NCBI RefSeq assembly: GCF_029892045.1
Contig: NZ_CP120367.1
Span: 620,001-684,000, forward strand
DNA: 64,000 nt
Origin: Sinorhizobium numidicum
Lineage (GTDB): Bacteria > Pseudomonadota > Alphaproteobacteria > Rhizobiales > Rhizobiaceae
Reading direction: 5' to 3'
Shown here one piece after another: positions 26,235-34,424 of this stretch (positions are counted from its first letter, which is position 1; every line of letters begins with the position of its first letter). Position numbers and translations under genes: made by a program. The notes under the pieces are model-generated. The model did no database searches, was not told the DNA's origin, and was given only the letters and a program-made list of their open reading frames with translations.

Positions 26235-26690
26235 TTGGGAAGGATCTCAGTTCTGGATCATCTTCAACCCCAACTGACGACGGACCTCGTCTATCGCCGG
26301 TTCGTGACCAACACGCCGCCCGACACGATCAAGCGGCAGATCAACTACTACGAAAACCCGTTCCTCTCGTCGACCATCCTCAAGGTCATCGAGGCGAAGC
26401 GGAAAGAGGATGAGGACGAATACCGTCACATCTACCTCGGCGAGCCGTTGGAAAGATGATGACGCCGTCATTATCAAGCGGTCGTGGATCAGGGCGACGA
26501 TCGATGCTCACAAGAAGCTGGGCATCCAGCCAGCAGGAGCGAAACGCATCGGCTTCGATGTCACCGACAGTGGCGACGACAAGAACGCTGCGGTGGCAAC
26601 GCATGCTTCCTCGCGACCTGCGTCGACGAATGGAAGGCGAAAGAGGACGAGTTGCTCAAGTCGGCCGGTCGCGTGCACGCGTTAACATCC
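26235..26690 (+). pseudogene. Phage terminase large subunit, internally deleted and frameshifted
   Basis: Readable pieces are [20 protein letters not shown] and [16 protein letters not shown], typical of the end of the PBSX-type (Terminase_3) ATPase domain. After a frame change come [20 protein letters not shown] and [20 protein letters not shown], the start of the nuclease domain with its first Asp. The Walker motifs and most of the nuclease are missing. It continues directly into portal sequence, so a deletion has joined the two. Confidence 0.6.
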
Positions 26691-27527
26691 ACCCGTCGCG
26701 CCTGGTCATCTTCAACGGCAACGCTCCGCCGGATGACGAGTTCGGCTCGACGACCTATGCCGGCTCGGGCGACAGCGTTCTGTTGTCTGTCGTCGACGCG
26801 ATCAAGCAGGCCGACGCTACCGCGGCGAACATTGCTAGCCCCGTTTTCGAGGCGAAGGTCAACGTCATCCGTCTCCCAGATTTCATGCGAACCTCGGCAA
26901 CGCCGAGTACCGGGCAAAGATCCTCGAGCGTTACACGCTTGCCGCCAACGCAAAGGGTTTCAACGGCGACCTCCTCCTCGACAAGGAAGAGGAATACGCG
27001 CAGAAGACAGCCAGCTTTGCCACGCTGCCCGAGGTCCTGATGTCCTTCCTTCAGATCGTCTCAGGTTGCTGCCGACATTCCGGCTACTTCTCGGCAAATC
27101 CGGCAGGCATGAACGCCATCGCGGAAAGCGACCTGCGCAACTACTACGACCGCCTGCAGGCGATGCAGACCGTCGAGATGACGGCAGCGATGATGGGCTC
27201 GGCGAGTGCATCATTCGCAGTGTCATGGGCTCGCGTGACCAGGACATCACTACGAGTGGGCGCCGCTCTGGGGCACGTCGGAGAAGGAGAAGGCAGACGT
27301 TTTCAAGACGAAGGCTGATGCAGCTCGCCATAGGGTCGGCACGACACCCGGTCAGGAGATCATCCCGCGGGATGCGGTATCGGATGCTCTGGTCAATGCG
27401 CTCGTCGAGGATGGCTCATTGCCTGGCCTCGATGCCGCGATCGAGGGATACGAGAAGATGTCAGAGCAGGAGACGTCCGAGGAGGAACTTTCGGCCACGG
27501 CGGTCGCAAGGGCCATTGAGCAGTGAT
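26691..27527 (+). pseudogene. Phage portal protein (DUF1073 type), frameshifted
   Basis: Fragments in order: IHPSRLVIFNGNAPPDDEFG, then SVVDAIKQADATAANIASPV, then ILERYTLAANAKGFNGDLLL, then NAIAESDLRNYYDRLQAMQT, then HYEWAPLWGTSEKEKADVFK and ALVEDGSLPGLDAAIEGYEK. These are spread over all three frames. The layout is that of DUF1073 phage portal proteins, about 430-500 residues when whole. At least four frameshifts are needed; nothing functional remains. Confidence 0.6.
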
Positions 27528-27543
27528 GAAACTGAAAGGATGA

Positions 27544-27636
27544 TCAGAAAGCCGAGAAGGCCACCATGAGCAGTGCGGCCCAGAGCAAGGCTGACAGTTC
27601 AGCCGCTAGCAGAAACCCAAAAGCGGTGTCGCTCAT
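27544..27636 (-). CDS. 30-residue hydrophobic peptide
   Basis: MSDTAFGFLLAAELSALLWA continues with ALLMVAFSAF and a TGA. GAGGAGGATTAT stands just before the ATG, one of the best ribosome sites in the window. The peptide is a single membrane helix without a tail. It lies antisense to the prophage remnant and 70 bases downstream of a similar peptide gene. Short size, hydrophobicity and strong translation signal are reminiscent of type I toxins or regulatory membrane peptides, but no homologue is known to me. Confidence 0.5.
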   Translation of the reverse strand: MSDTAFGFLLAAELSALLWAALLMVAFSAF

Positions 27637-27706
27637 ATAATCCTCCTCAGGCAACCATCATTGCCAGGCAGGAACTGTACAGGACTGCTGGAGGTTCGGC
27701 TACTAT

Positions 27707-27796
27707 TTAAATTAGCAGAGAGTAAATTAGAAGGCCGACAGAACCCCAAAAGCCAACCATTACCAGCGCCATCGCCATCGCCAAAACGTTAGTCAC
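27707..27796 (-). CDS. 29-residue hydrophobic peptide (GTG start)
   Basis: The start GTG at 27796 follows GGAGTTTTGTT. The product is MTNVLAMAMALVMVGFWGSV then GLLIYSLLI and TAA. It is a single hydrophobic helix. It is upstream of the 30-residue peptide on the same strand and may share a transcript with it. It is not a shadow of a coding frame, because the plus strand is non-coding here. Confidence 0.4.
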   Translation of the reverse strand: MTNVLAMAMALVMVGFWGSVGLLIYSLLI

Positions 27797-27963
27797 AACA
27801 AAACTCCACGACCGTTACACGGGACGCAAACCCTACCGCAGCGGTGAAAGCTTGGTATCGGACTATGGTCTGATATTGGTGACTCAAGCGCCAGTCTTCG
27901 CATCACCGCCGCCATGTTTGCGTGATCACGATGCGAAACCCACGTTTGACATAGGGATCAGCC
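27797..27963. other. Promoter region between hydrophobic peptides and DUF2213 remnant
   Basis: No gene is seen. The leftward promoter for the two short peptides should be here. Confidence 0.3.
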
Positions 27964-28445
27964 ATGAAGTTCCTCGACACTGCGCGGATGGCGGGCACGC
28001 GACGGACCGCCGACGGCTACGTTGTTGCCGACGTGCGTACCGCGCGCATCGGCATCCAGCTTACGCAGGCCATGAACTCGGCAAGCCGGAAGTGCAGATC
28101 GTGAAGGTCTATCGGCCCGAGGATCAGGTCTTCGACAAGGCCAGCCTCGGCAGCTACGCGCACAAGCCGGTGACGAATGATCACCCGGACGAGGCGGTGA
28201 CCCCAGATAACTGGAAAGCCGTTTCGGTCGGGCAGATCGGCGATGAGGTCGCCCGAGACGGTGAATTTGTCGGCATCCCGCCCATCGTCATGGATGCCGC
28301 CGCAATCAAGGCGATCGACGAGGGCAAGCGGGAGCTTTCCGCCGGCTACACCTGCGATCTGGCATGGGAGCCGGGCACCACGCCCGAGGGCGAGAATTAC
28401 GACGCCATTCAGAAGGATATCCGGATCAACCACGTCATCAATGCC
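27964..28445 (+). pseudogene. Phage DUF2213 protein, frameshifted and truncated
   Basis: ATG at 27964 (MKFLDTARMAGTRRTADGYV, then VADVRTARIGIQL). About 28060 the frame changes, and AGHELGKPEVQIVKVYRPED, SLGSYAHKPVTNDHPDEAVT, VMDAAAIKAIDEGKRELSAG and YTCDLAWEPGTTPEGENYDA follow. This is the N-terminal protease-like half of DUF2213 proteins of tailed phages. The C-terminal half is gone after IRINHV. Confidence 0.65.
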
Positions 28446-28693
28446 TCGTATGAGGCGGCTTTCCTCGAACTGACGAACCCGGGCAGCCTGTCGCCAGTCG
28501 TCACCGGCACGTCGACCGTGACACGTGAGAAGATAGGACAGTATTCAACCTCTACTTCAACGGATATCGAGGACATTGTCGCGCTCGCAACGCCGGTCGT
28601 GACCACGATCGAGGGGCTGCCCTGGCCAGTTCTCGTCCCGTGCTGGCCGGGCGCCACGGTGGTGCAGCCGCAGATATCGTGCCCGGATATCGA

Positions 28694-28849
28694 TCAGAAT
28701 ACGCCCAGCGAGCTGAGCAACGAAACCATGCCAACAATCAGAACGACGATCTGAGCCATCTGCTTCATCGTAGAGTCAATTGGCAGTTTCTGCACGAGAT
28801 AGAGCAAAACGACGACGAAAAGGACTGTGACCAGGATGCTGATTACCAC
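28694..28849 (-). CDS. 51-residue two-helix membrane peptide
   Basis: With the GTG at 28849 as start the product is VVISILVTVLFVVVLLYLVQ, KLPIDSTMKQ, MAQIVVLIVGMVSLLSSLGVF-like: two membrane helices joined by a short loop KLPIDSTMK. The frame stays open further upstream (AFNAERLFAQRAWGIP), so the true start could be earlier. The layout resembles the Thivi_2564-type short membrane proteins often found in phage lysis or tail regions. It lies at the end of the prophage remnant. Confidence 0.5.
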   Translation of the reverse strand: MVISILVTVLFVVVLLYLVQKLPIDSTMKQMAQIVVLIVGMVSLLSSLGVF

Positions 28850-28935
28850 GGGTATGCCCCAAGCCCTTTGAGCAAAAAGCCTTTCGGCATTGAAGGCGTA
28901 GATATGACTGAGTTCTGGAAAGGGAAGAGCGCAGG

Positions 28936-28998
28936 ATGGCGAACCCGATCTATGCGCGCCCGCAGGCGACAGCGCAGCGCCTCAGGCCGGAACGGTTA
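28936..28998 (+). pseudogene. N-terminal scrap of a phage structural protein
   Basis: AGCGCAGG precedes an ATG encoding MANPIYARPQATAQRL. This is the start of head-tail connector-like proteins in rhizobial prophages, but the similarity ends after about 16 residues. Confidence is limited by its length. Confidence 0.3.
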
Positions 28999-29268
28999 AG
29001 CGCGAGACCCGCCGAATCCTGTCACGGGCCGCCGCTTCTCCCTATAGTGACGCATCCATTTCTCTGGGGCGCCTTCAGTTTTCGCGGCATCAAGACCGCT
29101 GATATCGCCAAGCTTTGCGTCGATCGCGCGCTTGTCCCATTTCCTTGTGCCAGGAATTGGCGGCGGCATCTTGTGAGTTGATAGCCAACAAGAAAAGGTG
29201 CTTTCCGCAATGCCGAGGTAGGCTGCCGACTCCTTGCGGCCGATCAGGCGGGGGGCAGTATCAGTCAT
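28996..29268 (-). CDS. Excisionase/AlpA-like DNA-binding protein
   Basis: 90 residues from the ATG at 29268. A winged-helix segment, LIGRKESAAYLGIAESTFSC then PPPIPGTRKWDKRAIDAKLG, is typical of excisionase and AlpA-like proteins. These bind DNA at attachment sites and lie next to integrase genes; here no integrase is recognisable, so the element can hardly move alone. The GTG seven codons upstream is an alternative start. Confidence 0.7.
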   Translation of the reverse strand: MTDTAPRLIGRKESAAYLGIAESTFSCWLSTHKMPPPIPGTRKWDKRAIDAKLGDISGLDAAKTEGAPEKWMRHYREKRRPVTGFGGSRA

Positions 29269-29289
29269 TGGCGTCCGTTCATCTCCCAC

Positions 29290-29856
29290 CGTCGATATAC
29301 AAGTCGGGGTCCGAGGACCATCGGCGGTGCATGTTCTACACCTATGGCGAGCGCGAGCGGCGGACGGTCGCGAACAATTAGGCGGCGGCAGTACTGGTCG
29401 GCCGCCAATTGGGCAAGACCGGCAAGCAGACAGCCGTGCTCATTTTCGCTGCCGCGCTACGCAATCCAAGGTCTTCCGCTCGAACTACAGTCGCCGACCC
29501 TTACCCAACAAAAAAGGCCGGGCTAACCCGACCTTCTCGGCGTCACCTCATGCCGCTGCCAGTACATCCGTGGTCAACGGCACGAGGGACGTTCTGATCC
29601 TAATGTAAGCGCTGATTGTGACAGTGGCAAGACATATTTCTTTTTATTATCAATGCATTGGCGGATCACGCGCACTAAGGCCACTTGCCACGTTCCTAGG
29701 TCTACCAGCTCAGGGCTATCGAGTCGGTGATAGAGACCAGAACGGACCTTCCGCTACCAAATAGCGTGTTGGATATTTTATGCGGCGCTCCCGGGGACCG
29801 TCCTTGGTGTGGCAGGGTGTGGCAGCCGCCTTTGATTTTCAAAGAGAATTATTTCG
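29290..29856. other. Degenerate prophage edge, no intact gene
   Basis: Apart from the terminator at 29510-29535 no coherent frame is seen. It separates the prophage remnant from the moc-like genes. A short direct repeat GGTGTGGCA occurs twice in a row near 29810. Confidence 0.35.
29510..29535 (-). terminator. Rho-independent terminator
   Basis: On the minus strand AAGGTCGGG and CCCGGCCTT pair (one wobble) round a 4-base loop and are followed by TTTTTT. It would stop transcription coming leftward from the moc-like genes before it enters the excisionase gene. Confidence 0.75.
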
Positions 29857-30318
29857 CTATAGTGTGGCAATTCCATTCGGCAAGTCGTTGAAACTGAACG
29901 CTTTCGACCTTCCGGCACGAAGTTGTTCGCGGATATTGAGCGCGTCGGCGAGGGTTCGCAGATAGTCGATACGTTCACCGGCCGGTTCGGCCCCCGTCGC
30001 CAGAAGCAGTCTGTCATAAGGAAGCCCCCAACCCGTCGGCCAGCGTGACCTTCCGCGCGGAACAGTCGATCGCCGTCGCGCCAATAGCAGTTCGAACGGT
30101 AATGCCGCGGTAAGCGAACGCGCCGACTGGGCTGACCAATCGCGGTTCCTGAACCTGATCGGCGGTAAGCATGTCCTTCGACAGCGGCGACCGTTCGCAA
30201 GGATGATGGGTTCCTCGCCGATCAACGTCACCGGTCCCCGATATCCGGTGTCGCACAAGGCGAGCGCCGCCAGCCCGTCGCACTCGCATGCCGCTATGAC
30301 CACCATTCCCCTGGTCAT
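29857..30318 (-). pseudogene. Ferredoxin reductase (MocF-like FAD protein), frameshifted and truncated
   Basis: The N-terminal FAD-binding part is traceable: MVVIAACECDGLAALALCDT, YRGPVTLIGEE, then in another frame PLSKDMLTADQVQEPRLVSP, VGAFAYRGITVRTAIGATAI, then LPYDRLLLATGAEP. This is the order in the oxygenase-linked ferredoxin reductases (pyridine nucleotide-disulphide family). Only about 150 of 400 residues remain and at least two frameshifts are present. It follows the Rieske ferredoxin gene, as mocF does mocE in known moc clusters. Confidence 0.65.
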
Positions 30319-30393
30319 GGTTTCCTCAATTGCATGATCATCTCAGCGTGTGGTCCCGCCTGTGCGGGCGCCAGCCGCGGCGTGATGAATCGA

Positions 30394-30762
30394 TCAGCCG
30401 ATTTTGATCAGAACTTTGCCGTCGACGACCTTCACCGGAAAGGTTTTGAGGTTGACGCACACGGGCGCGCCCTTCGCCTCGCCGGTCCGATAGTTGAACC
30501 TGCCATTGTGCTTCGGGCACTCGATGATGTCGCCCATGACGAGACCATCGGCGAGATGCGCACGCTCATGGGTGCAGAAGCCGTCTGTCGCGAAAAACGC
30601 GTCGTCCGGGCTGCGATAGATTGCGAAGGATTGCTCTCCATGGTCAAACCGCAGCACGTCCTCCTCCTCGATATCGTCGGCCGCGCATGCTTCTATCCAG
30701 CCGTTGCTCACAGAAAATTTCTCTCTCACCTTCGATTCTTTCCGATTTGGTGAGGCGGACAA
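30394..30762 (-). CDS. Rieske-type [2Fe-2S] ferredoxin, MocE-like
   Basis: 122 residues. The cluster ligands are complete: Cys63-x-His65 and Cys82-x2-His85 in CTHERAHLADG and CPKHNGRF. It should carry electrons to the desaturase-like oxygenase encoded upstream. The order desaturase-Rieske ferredoxin-reductase equals mocD-mocE-mocF, described for rhizopine catabolism in Sinorhizobium. With the reductase broken, electrons may come from another reductase, such as Fpr at 8.8 kb (inference). Confidence 0.85.
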   Translation of the reverse strand: MSASPNRKESKVREKFSVSNGWIEACAADDIEEEDVLRFDHGEQSFAIYRSPDDAFFATDGFCTHERAHLADGLVMGDIIECPKHNGRFNYRTGEAKGAPVCVNLKTFPVKVVDGKVLIKIG

Positions 30763-30803
30763 CGCCGCTGCTTTGACGCCGCCCGCCGCACTCCGCAGGA
30801 ACG

Positions 30804-31898
30804 TTATTCCGCTGGTGCCGCAATTTCGCTCGCGTGGAGCTCGGGCCGAAATGCTTTTGCCGAGGCCGGCAGTTCGCGTTTTACATAGTACTCCGGGTCT
30901 TTGATCTGCCGCAGCAGCGCCGGGATGATCTCGCGATAGGCCTCGATGGTGCTGGCGTAGGGCTTCGGCATGTCAGCCTTCATCACCTCATGAAGCTCGG
31001 GCAGACGATGGTACGGCACCATAGGGAACATGTGATGCTCGACGTGGTAGTTCATATTCCAGTACAGGAACCGGAAGATCGGATTCATATAGACGGTGCG
31101 CGAATTGAGCCGGTGGTCGAGTACGTTTTCGGCGAGCCCGGCGTGCTGCGTCAAGCCGAAGAAAATAGTCATCCAGCCCCCATACATGGTCGGCAACACG
31201 CCCACATAAATGAGCGGTAGCCATGAGCCGAGCAACAATGCCAAGGCAATCACCGACAGGTGAATGGCGAGCCAGATGCGAGCGACCAGGAACACTTTCC
31301 CCCATTCCAATTCCGGCACGAAGGTCCGCTCCTCCACATCGAGGCGGCCGGCGGCATGAAGGATCATTTGCCTCACCGTACTCCACGTGTTCGAGACCGC
31401 AAAGATGTTGCTGAGGATGCGCAGCACCGCGGGCGGGCGCATCGCCGCGATCTCGGGATCGCGGCCGACGATGAGCGTGTCGGTGTGGTGCCGCGTGTGG
31501 CTCCACCGCCAGATCGTCGGCTCGCGCATGATCATGAAGCAGGCAAGGTGATAGACGGCGTCATTCAGCGATCGCGTCCTGAACGCGGTGCCGTGGCCGC
31601 ACTCATGCCAGCGTGAATCGGTCGATGAGCCGTAGAGCACGCCGTAGCAGATGAAGAACGGCACCGCCCACCAACTGCCCCAGAAGACGTAGCCACCGAC
31701 ACCGAAGACGACAAACGAGAGAAGCCAGATGATCGTGTCGCGGATCGGCGGGCCGTCAGAGCGCTGCATCAGCTCCTTCATGCGCTTTCGCGGGATGTCG
31801 GTCTTGTACCATTCCGCGGACGCAAGCCCACTCGCCAACGCAGCTTCCGCATCGAGGCCGATCAGGCTGTAGTCGCGTCGTGTTGGGGCCGTGACCAT
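30804..31898 (-). CDS. Fatty acid desaturase-type hydroxylase, MocD-like
   Basis: 364 residues. Integral membrane di-iron enzyme with all three His boxes: H98ECGH102, H134TRHH138 and H285VEHH289. Hydrophobic segments lie near 55-93 and 205-250. MocD-like members are called hydrocarbon oxygenases and are thought to remove the methyl group of rhizopine or act on other small substrates. It is the first gene of a leftward unit with the Rieske ferredoxin gene, 41 bases between them. Confidence 0.85.
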   Translation of the reverse strand: MVTAPTRRDYSLIGLDAEAALASGLASAEWYKTDIPRKRMKELMQRSDGPPIRDTIIWLLSFVVFGVGGYVFWGSWWAVPFFICYGVLYGSSTDSRWHECGHGTAFRTRSLNDAVYHLACFMIMREPTIWRWSHTRHHTDTLIVGRDPEIAAMRPPAVLRILSNIFAVSNTWSTVRQMILHAAGRLDVEERTFVPELEWGKVFLVARIWLAIHLSVIALALLLGSWLPLIYVGVLPTMYGGWMTIFFGLTQHAGLAENVLDHRLNSRTVYMNPIFRFLYWNMNYHVEHHMFPMVPYHRLPELHEVMKADMPKPYASTIEAYREIIPALLRQIKDPEYYVKRELPASAKAFRPELHASEIAAPAE

Positions 31899-32469
31899 TC
31901 CTCTGTCCCTGCTTTGTTACGATCAGTCTTGCTACGCTGCCCTTTCGCAAGGTTGACATTATGGCCGACCGGCTGCCGTTCAAGAAGCGCCTCCATCAAA
32001 TCCAATCACTCGTTCGCCTGGAATAATGTAACTTTGGACATCATGTCCGCACAGCGGCGGCAGGTATTTCAACCTGCGGGCCAAGCGGACGCAGCATCTG
32101 CGGTAGTAACCAAAAATGCTGGTATATCGACCGCCTCTTTCTTTGGCTTGCCGGCCCACACGAAGGCAAGCACGGCGCCCCTCGCACCGGCAAATCCAAC
32201 CGCTGAACCATCGGCCCGAAAGCTTAGGCAGCACGACGCCTGGACGGTACAGAGAGACTGGCAGTCTCTCTGTCGCCGGGAGTTGACCCGGTGCTGCGGG
32301 TCATCCGGCAGTGGTCCCTTGAAACATAAACCCGGTCACCTGCCCGATCGGTCCAGAGGACAGGGCTTCCCGGATATCGGACAGATGCGGACCTTTGGCT
32401 CTGAGGGTTCGTGCTCGGCCAAGGGGGTTTGAAGATCGTTCCCGGAAAGTTCCGACAAGGACGACACAA
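31899..32469. other. Intergenic with a strong hairpin
   Basis: No intact gene. On the minus strand at about 32075-32230 a frame of protein-like composition occurs (GFAGARGAVLAFVWAGKPKK, then EAVDIPAFLVTTADAASAWP) without a start, possibly a lost C-terminus of unknown type. The desaturase promoter should lie at 31900-31980. Confidence 0.3.
32249..32273. terminator. Perfect 11-bp hairpin downstream of LacI gene
   Basis: ACAGAGAGACT and AGTCTCTCTGT pair perfectly round a 3-base loop, about 200 bases beyond the LacI gene stop. There is no U run, so its role as terminator is uncertain. Confidence 0.35.
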
Positions 32470-33504
32470 TTACTGCACCGGAATGTTCTCCTTGAGTATC
32501 AGGCGGGGTTCGATGAACTTTTTCGTGAGGTAAGGCGCGGACGAAGCGATCGAACCGAGCAGACGAATGACCGACTGCTCGGCAATCAACCTCGCGTTTT
32601 GGTCAATAACCACGTCAAGCAGATCGTCCACAAGATAGCCTCGGGTTTCTCTTGTAAGGTCATGGCAGATGAATACCGGCTTGTCCCGAGGCTTGGTTTC
32701 TCTGAGTGCCTTTGCGATTCCTGAACGCCCCGCTCCGACGCAATAGATCCCAAGGAGTTGTGGCTCGTTGTCAAGCGCCCTCATGGTTGCGGTGTAGCTG
32801 ACTTCCGGCTCGTCATTGATTTCCACCGCAATTGTGACGGTGAGATTGGGGAACTCCTCGCTGAGCACGGAGCGAAAGCCCATCTCACGTTCTTCGTGCC
32901 CGCGGTATGAACGTGAACCGACGACCAAAGCCAAATGCCCGGAACGCCCGCGGAGAAAACGGCCCATCAACAAAGCTGCCGTTCGACCGGCCACCCTGTT
33001 GTCGATCCCGACATAGGCTGAGCGCGGCGCAGCCGGAACGTCCGAGACCAACGTGACCAGGCGTACACCTGCCTCCACGACCTCACGCAATATGTTGCGT
33101 GTTCTCGGATGATCGACCGCTATAACGCCGACGCCGTTCGCACGCAGCGAAAGTTTTTCGACGGCGTGCTGCAAGGCATTCGGCGAGATGCCATTCAGAC
33201 TATGAATTCTGCAGGAGGCTACTAAAGGCAAACGCCCGGCATAGTCCTCGATGTGCCTGGCAAGGTCGTTCATGAAGGCGTTGCTGCCGATCGGCAGAAA
33301 AAATTCGAGATGGGCGGGCTTGGAGGGAAGCGTCACCGAATCGGCTACGGGCAGATAACCGAGCTGCTTGGCAGCCTCCATCACGCGCTGCCGGTTAGCG
33401 GCGCTCGCGCCGGCACGATTGTTAAGTACGCGATCCACCGTCGCGGTGGATAGCCCACAAGCCTTTGCAATGTCCGCAACAGTGGCTTTCATCTTCGGAG
33501 TCAT
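32470..33504 (-). CDS. LacI-family transcriptional regulator
   Basis: 344 residues from the ATG at 33504; an ATG four codons later (MKATVADIAKACGLS) is equally possible. The N-terminal LacI HTH with hinge is TVADIAKACGLSTATVDRVL then NNRAGASAANRQRVMEAAKQ. The C-terminal domain is a sugar-binding-protein fold (LHFFLPIGSNAF-type start, IAVDHP, YVGIDNRVAGRTAALLMG). It follows the ABC transporter genes on the same strand, so it most likely represses them in the absence of their sugar. Confidence 0.88.
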   Translation of the reverse strand: MTPKMKATVADIAKACGLSTATVDRVLNNRAGASAANRQRVMEAAKQLGYLPVADSVTLPSKPAHLEFFLPIGSNAFMNDLARHIEDYAGRLPLVASCRIHSLNGISPNALQHAVEKLSLRANGVGVIAVDHPRTRNILREVVEAGVRLVTLVSDVPAAPRSAYVGIDNRVAGRTAALLMGRFLRGRSGHLALVVGSRSYRGHEEREMGFRSVLSEEFPNLTVTIAVEINDEPEVSYTATMRALDNEPQLLGIYCVGAGRSGIAKALRETKPRDKPVFICHDLTRETRGYLVDDLLDVVIDQNARLIAEQSVIRLLGSIASSAPYLTKKFIEPRLILKENIPVQ

Positions 33505-33625
33505 AGGGCCTGATGCGATCGCAAGCCAGACGTTTGATACAATCTGATGGAGCGGATGATTGGTTTCCATCACAACTGGGCGTCGGCTGGCTGAACTAGC
33601 CCGGGCAGGCGTTCCCTTAGCCCGC

Positions 33626-34420
33626 TCAACCCAGCCGCTGTCCGCCCTCAAGTAACGCGGCCCGAATTTCCTCATCGGACATGCCCGTAATGACCCGCTC
33701 AACCTCCTCGACGCTGGATTTCTTCGGGTCGATATCGTCGGCGACGACCTTGCCGCGGCGCATGACGACGATGCGATCAACCACCTGGAAGACGTGATGG
33801 ATGTTATGGGCGATGAAGATGCAGGAGTGGCCAGAATCGCGGGCCCTACGAACAAAGCTCAGCACCCCTTGGGTCTCGGCAACGCCCAGATTGTTGGTCG
33901 GTTCGTCGAGGATGATAAGATCGCTGTCAAAATACATGGCGCGGGCAATCGCCACCGCCTGGCGCTCGCCGCCGGAGAGCGAACCGACCGGTGTGGTCGG
34001 CGGGATGTTCTTCGAGATGCCGACCTGCTTGAGCAGGTCGCGGGCGACCGTGTTCATGGTTTCCTGATCCATCCGGTTCAAAAAGCGCGGCGCTTTGATC
34101 GGCTCACGCCCGAGGAACAGGTTGCGGGCGATCGACAATTGCGTGACCAGCGCGGAATCCTGGTAGATCGTCTCAATGCCATGCGCGATGGCGTCGCTTG
34201 TGGTGCGGAAGTGCACCTTCTCACCACGGACGAAAATGTCGCCGCTCGTCAGGGGAACGGCGCCGGAAAGCACCTTGATCAGCGTCGACTTGCCCGCGCC
34301 GTTATCGCCGAGCAGGCCGACGATCTCCCGTTCGTTGACGTGGAGCCTCGCGTCAATGAGCGCCTGGACGCGGCCATAGGATTTGCGGATGTTCTCCATG
34401 CGGATCAACGGTTCAGCCAT
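33626..34420 (-). CDS. Sugar ABC transporter ATPase (CUT2, single domain)
   Basis: 264 residues with one ATPase domain, unlike RbsA, which has two. Walker A GDNGAGKST is near residue 38, signature LSGGERQAVAIARAM near 146, Walker B LIILDEPT near 168, and the switch His in FIAHNIHHVF. It energises the adjacent permease. It lies four bases after the permease gene. Confidence 0.92.
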   Translation of the reverse strand: MAEPLIRMENIRKSYGRVQALIDARLHVNEREIVGLLGDNGAGKSTLIKVLSGAVPLTSGDIFVRGEKVHFRTTSDAIAHGIETIYQDSALVTQLSIARNLFLGREPIKAPRFLNRMDQETMNTVARDLLKQVGISKNIPPTTPVGSLSGGERQAVAIARAMYFDSDLIILDEPTNNLGVAETQGVLSFVRRARDSGHSCIFIAHNIHHVFQVVDRIVVMRRGKVVADDIDPKKSSVEEVERVITGMSDEEIRAALLEGGQRLG

Positions 34421-34424
34421 CGCC

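Noticed and set aside
28454..28754. Continuation of the DUF2213 frame as a 100-residue Thr/Pro-rich C-terminus.
   Set aside because: The similarity to DUF2213 ends at about 28445, and the later part overlaps a better-looking membrane peptide on the other strand.
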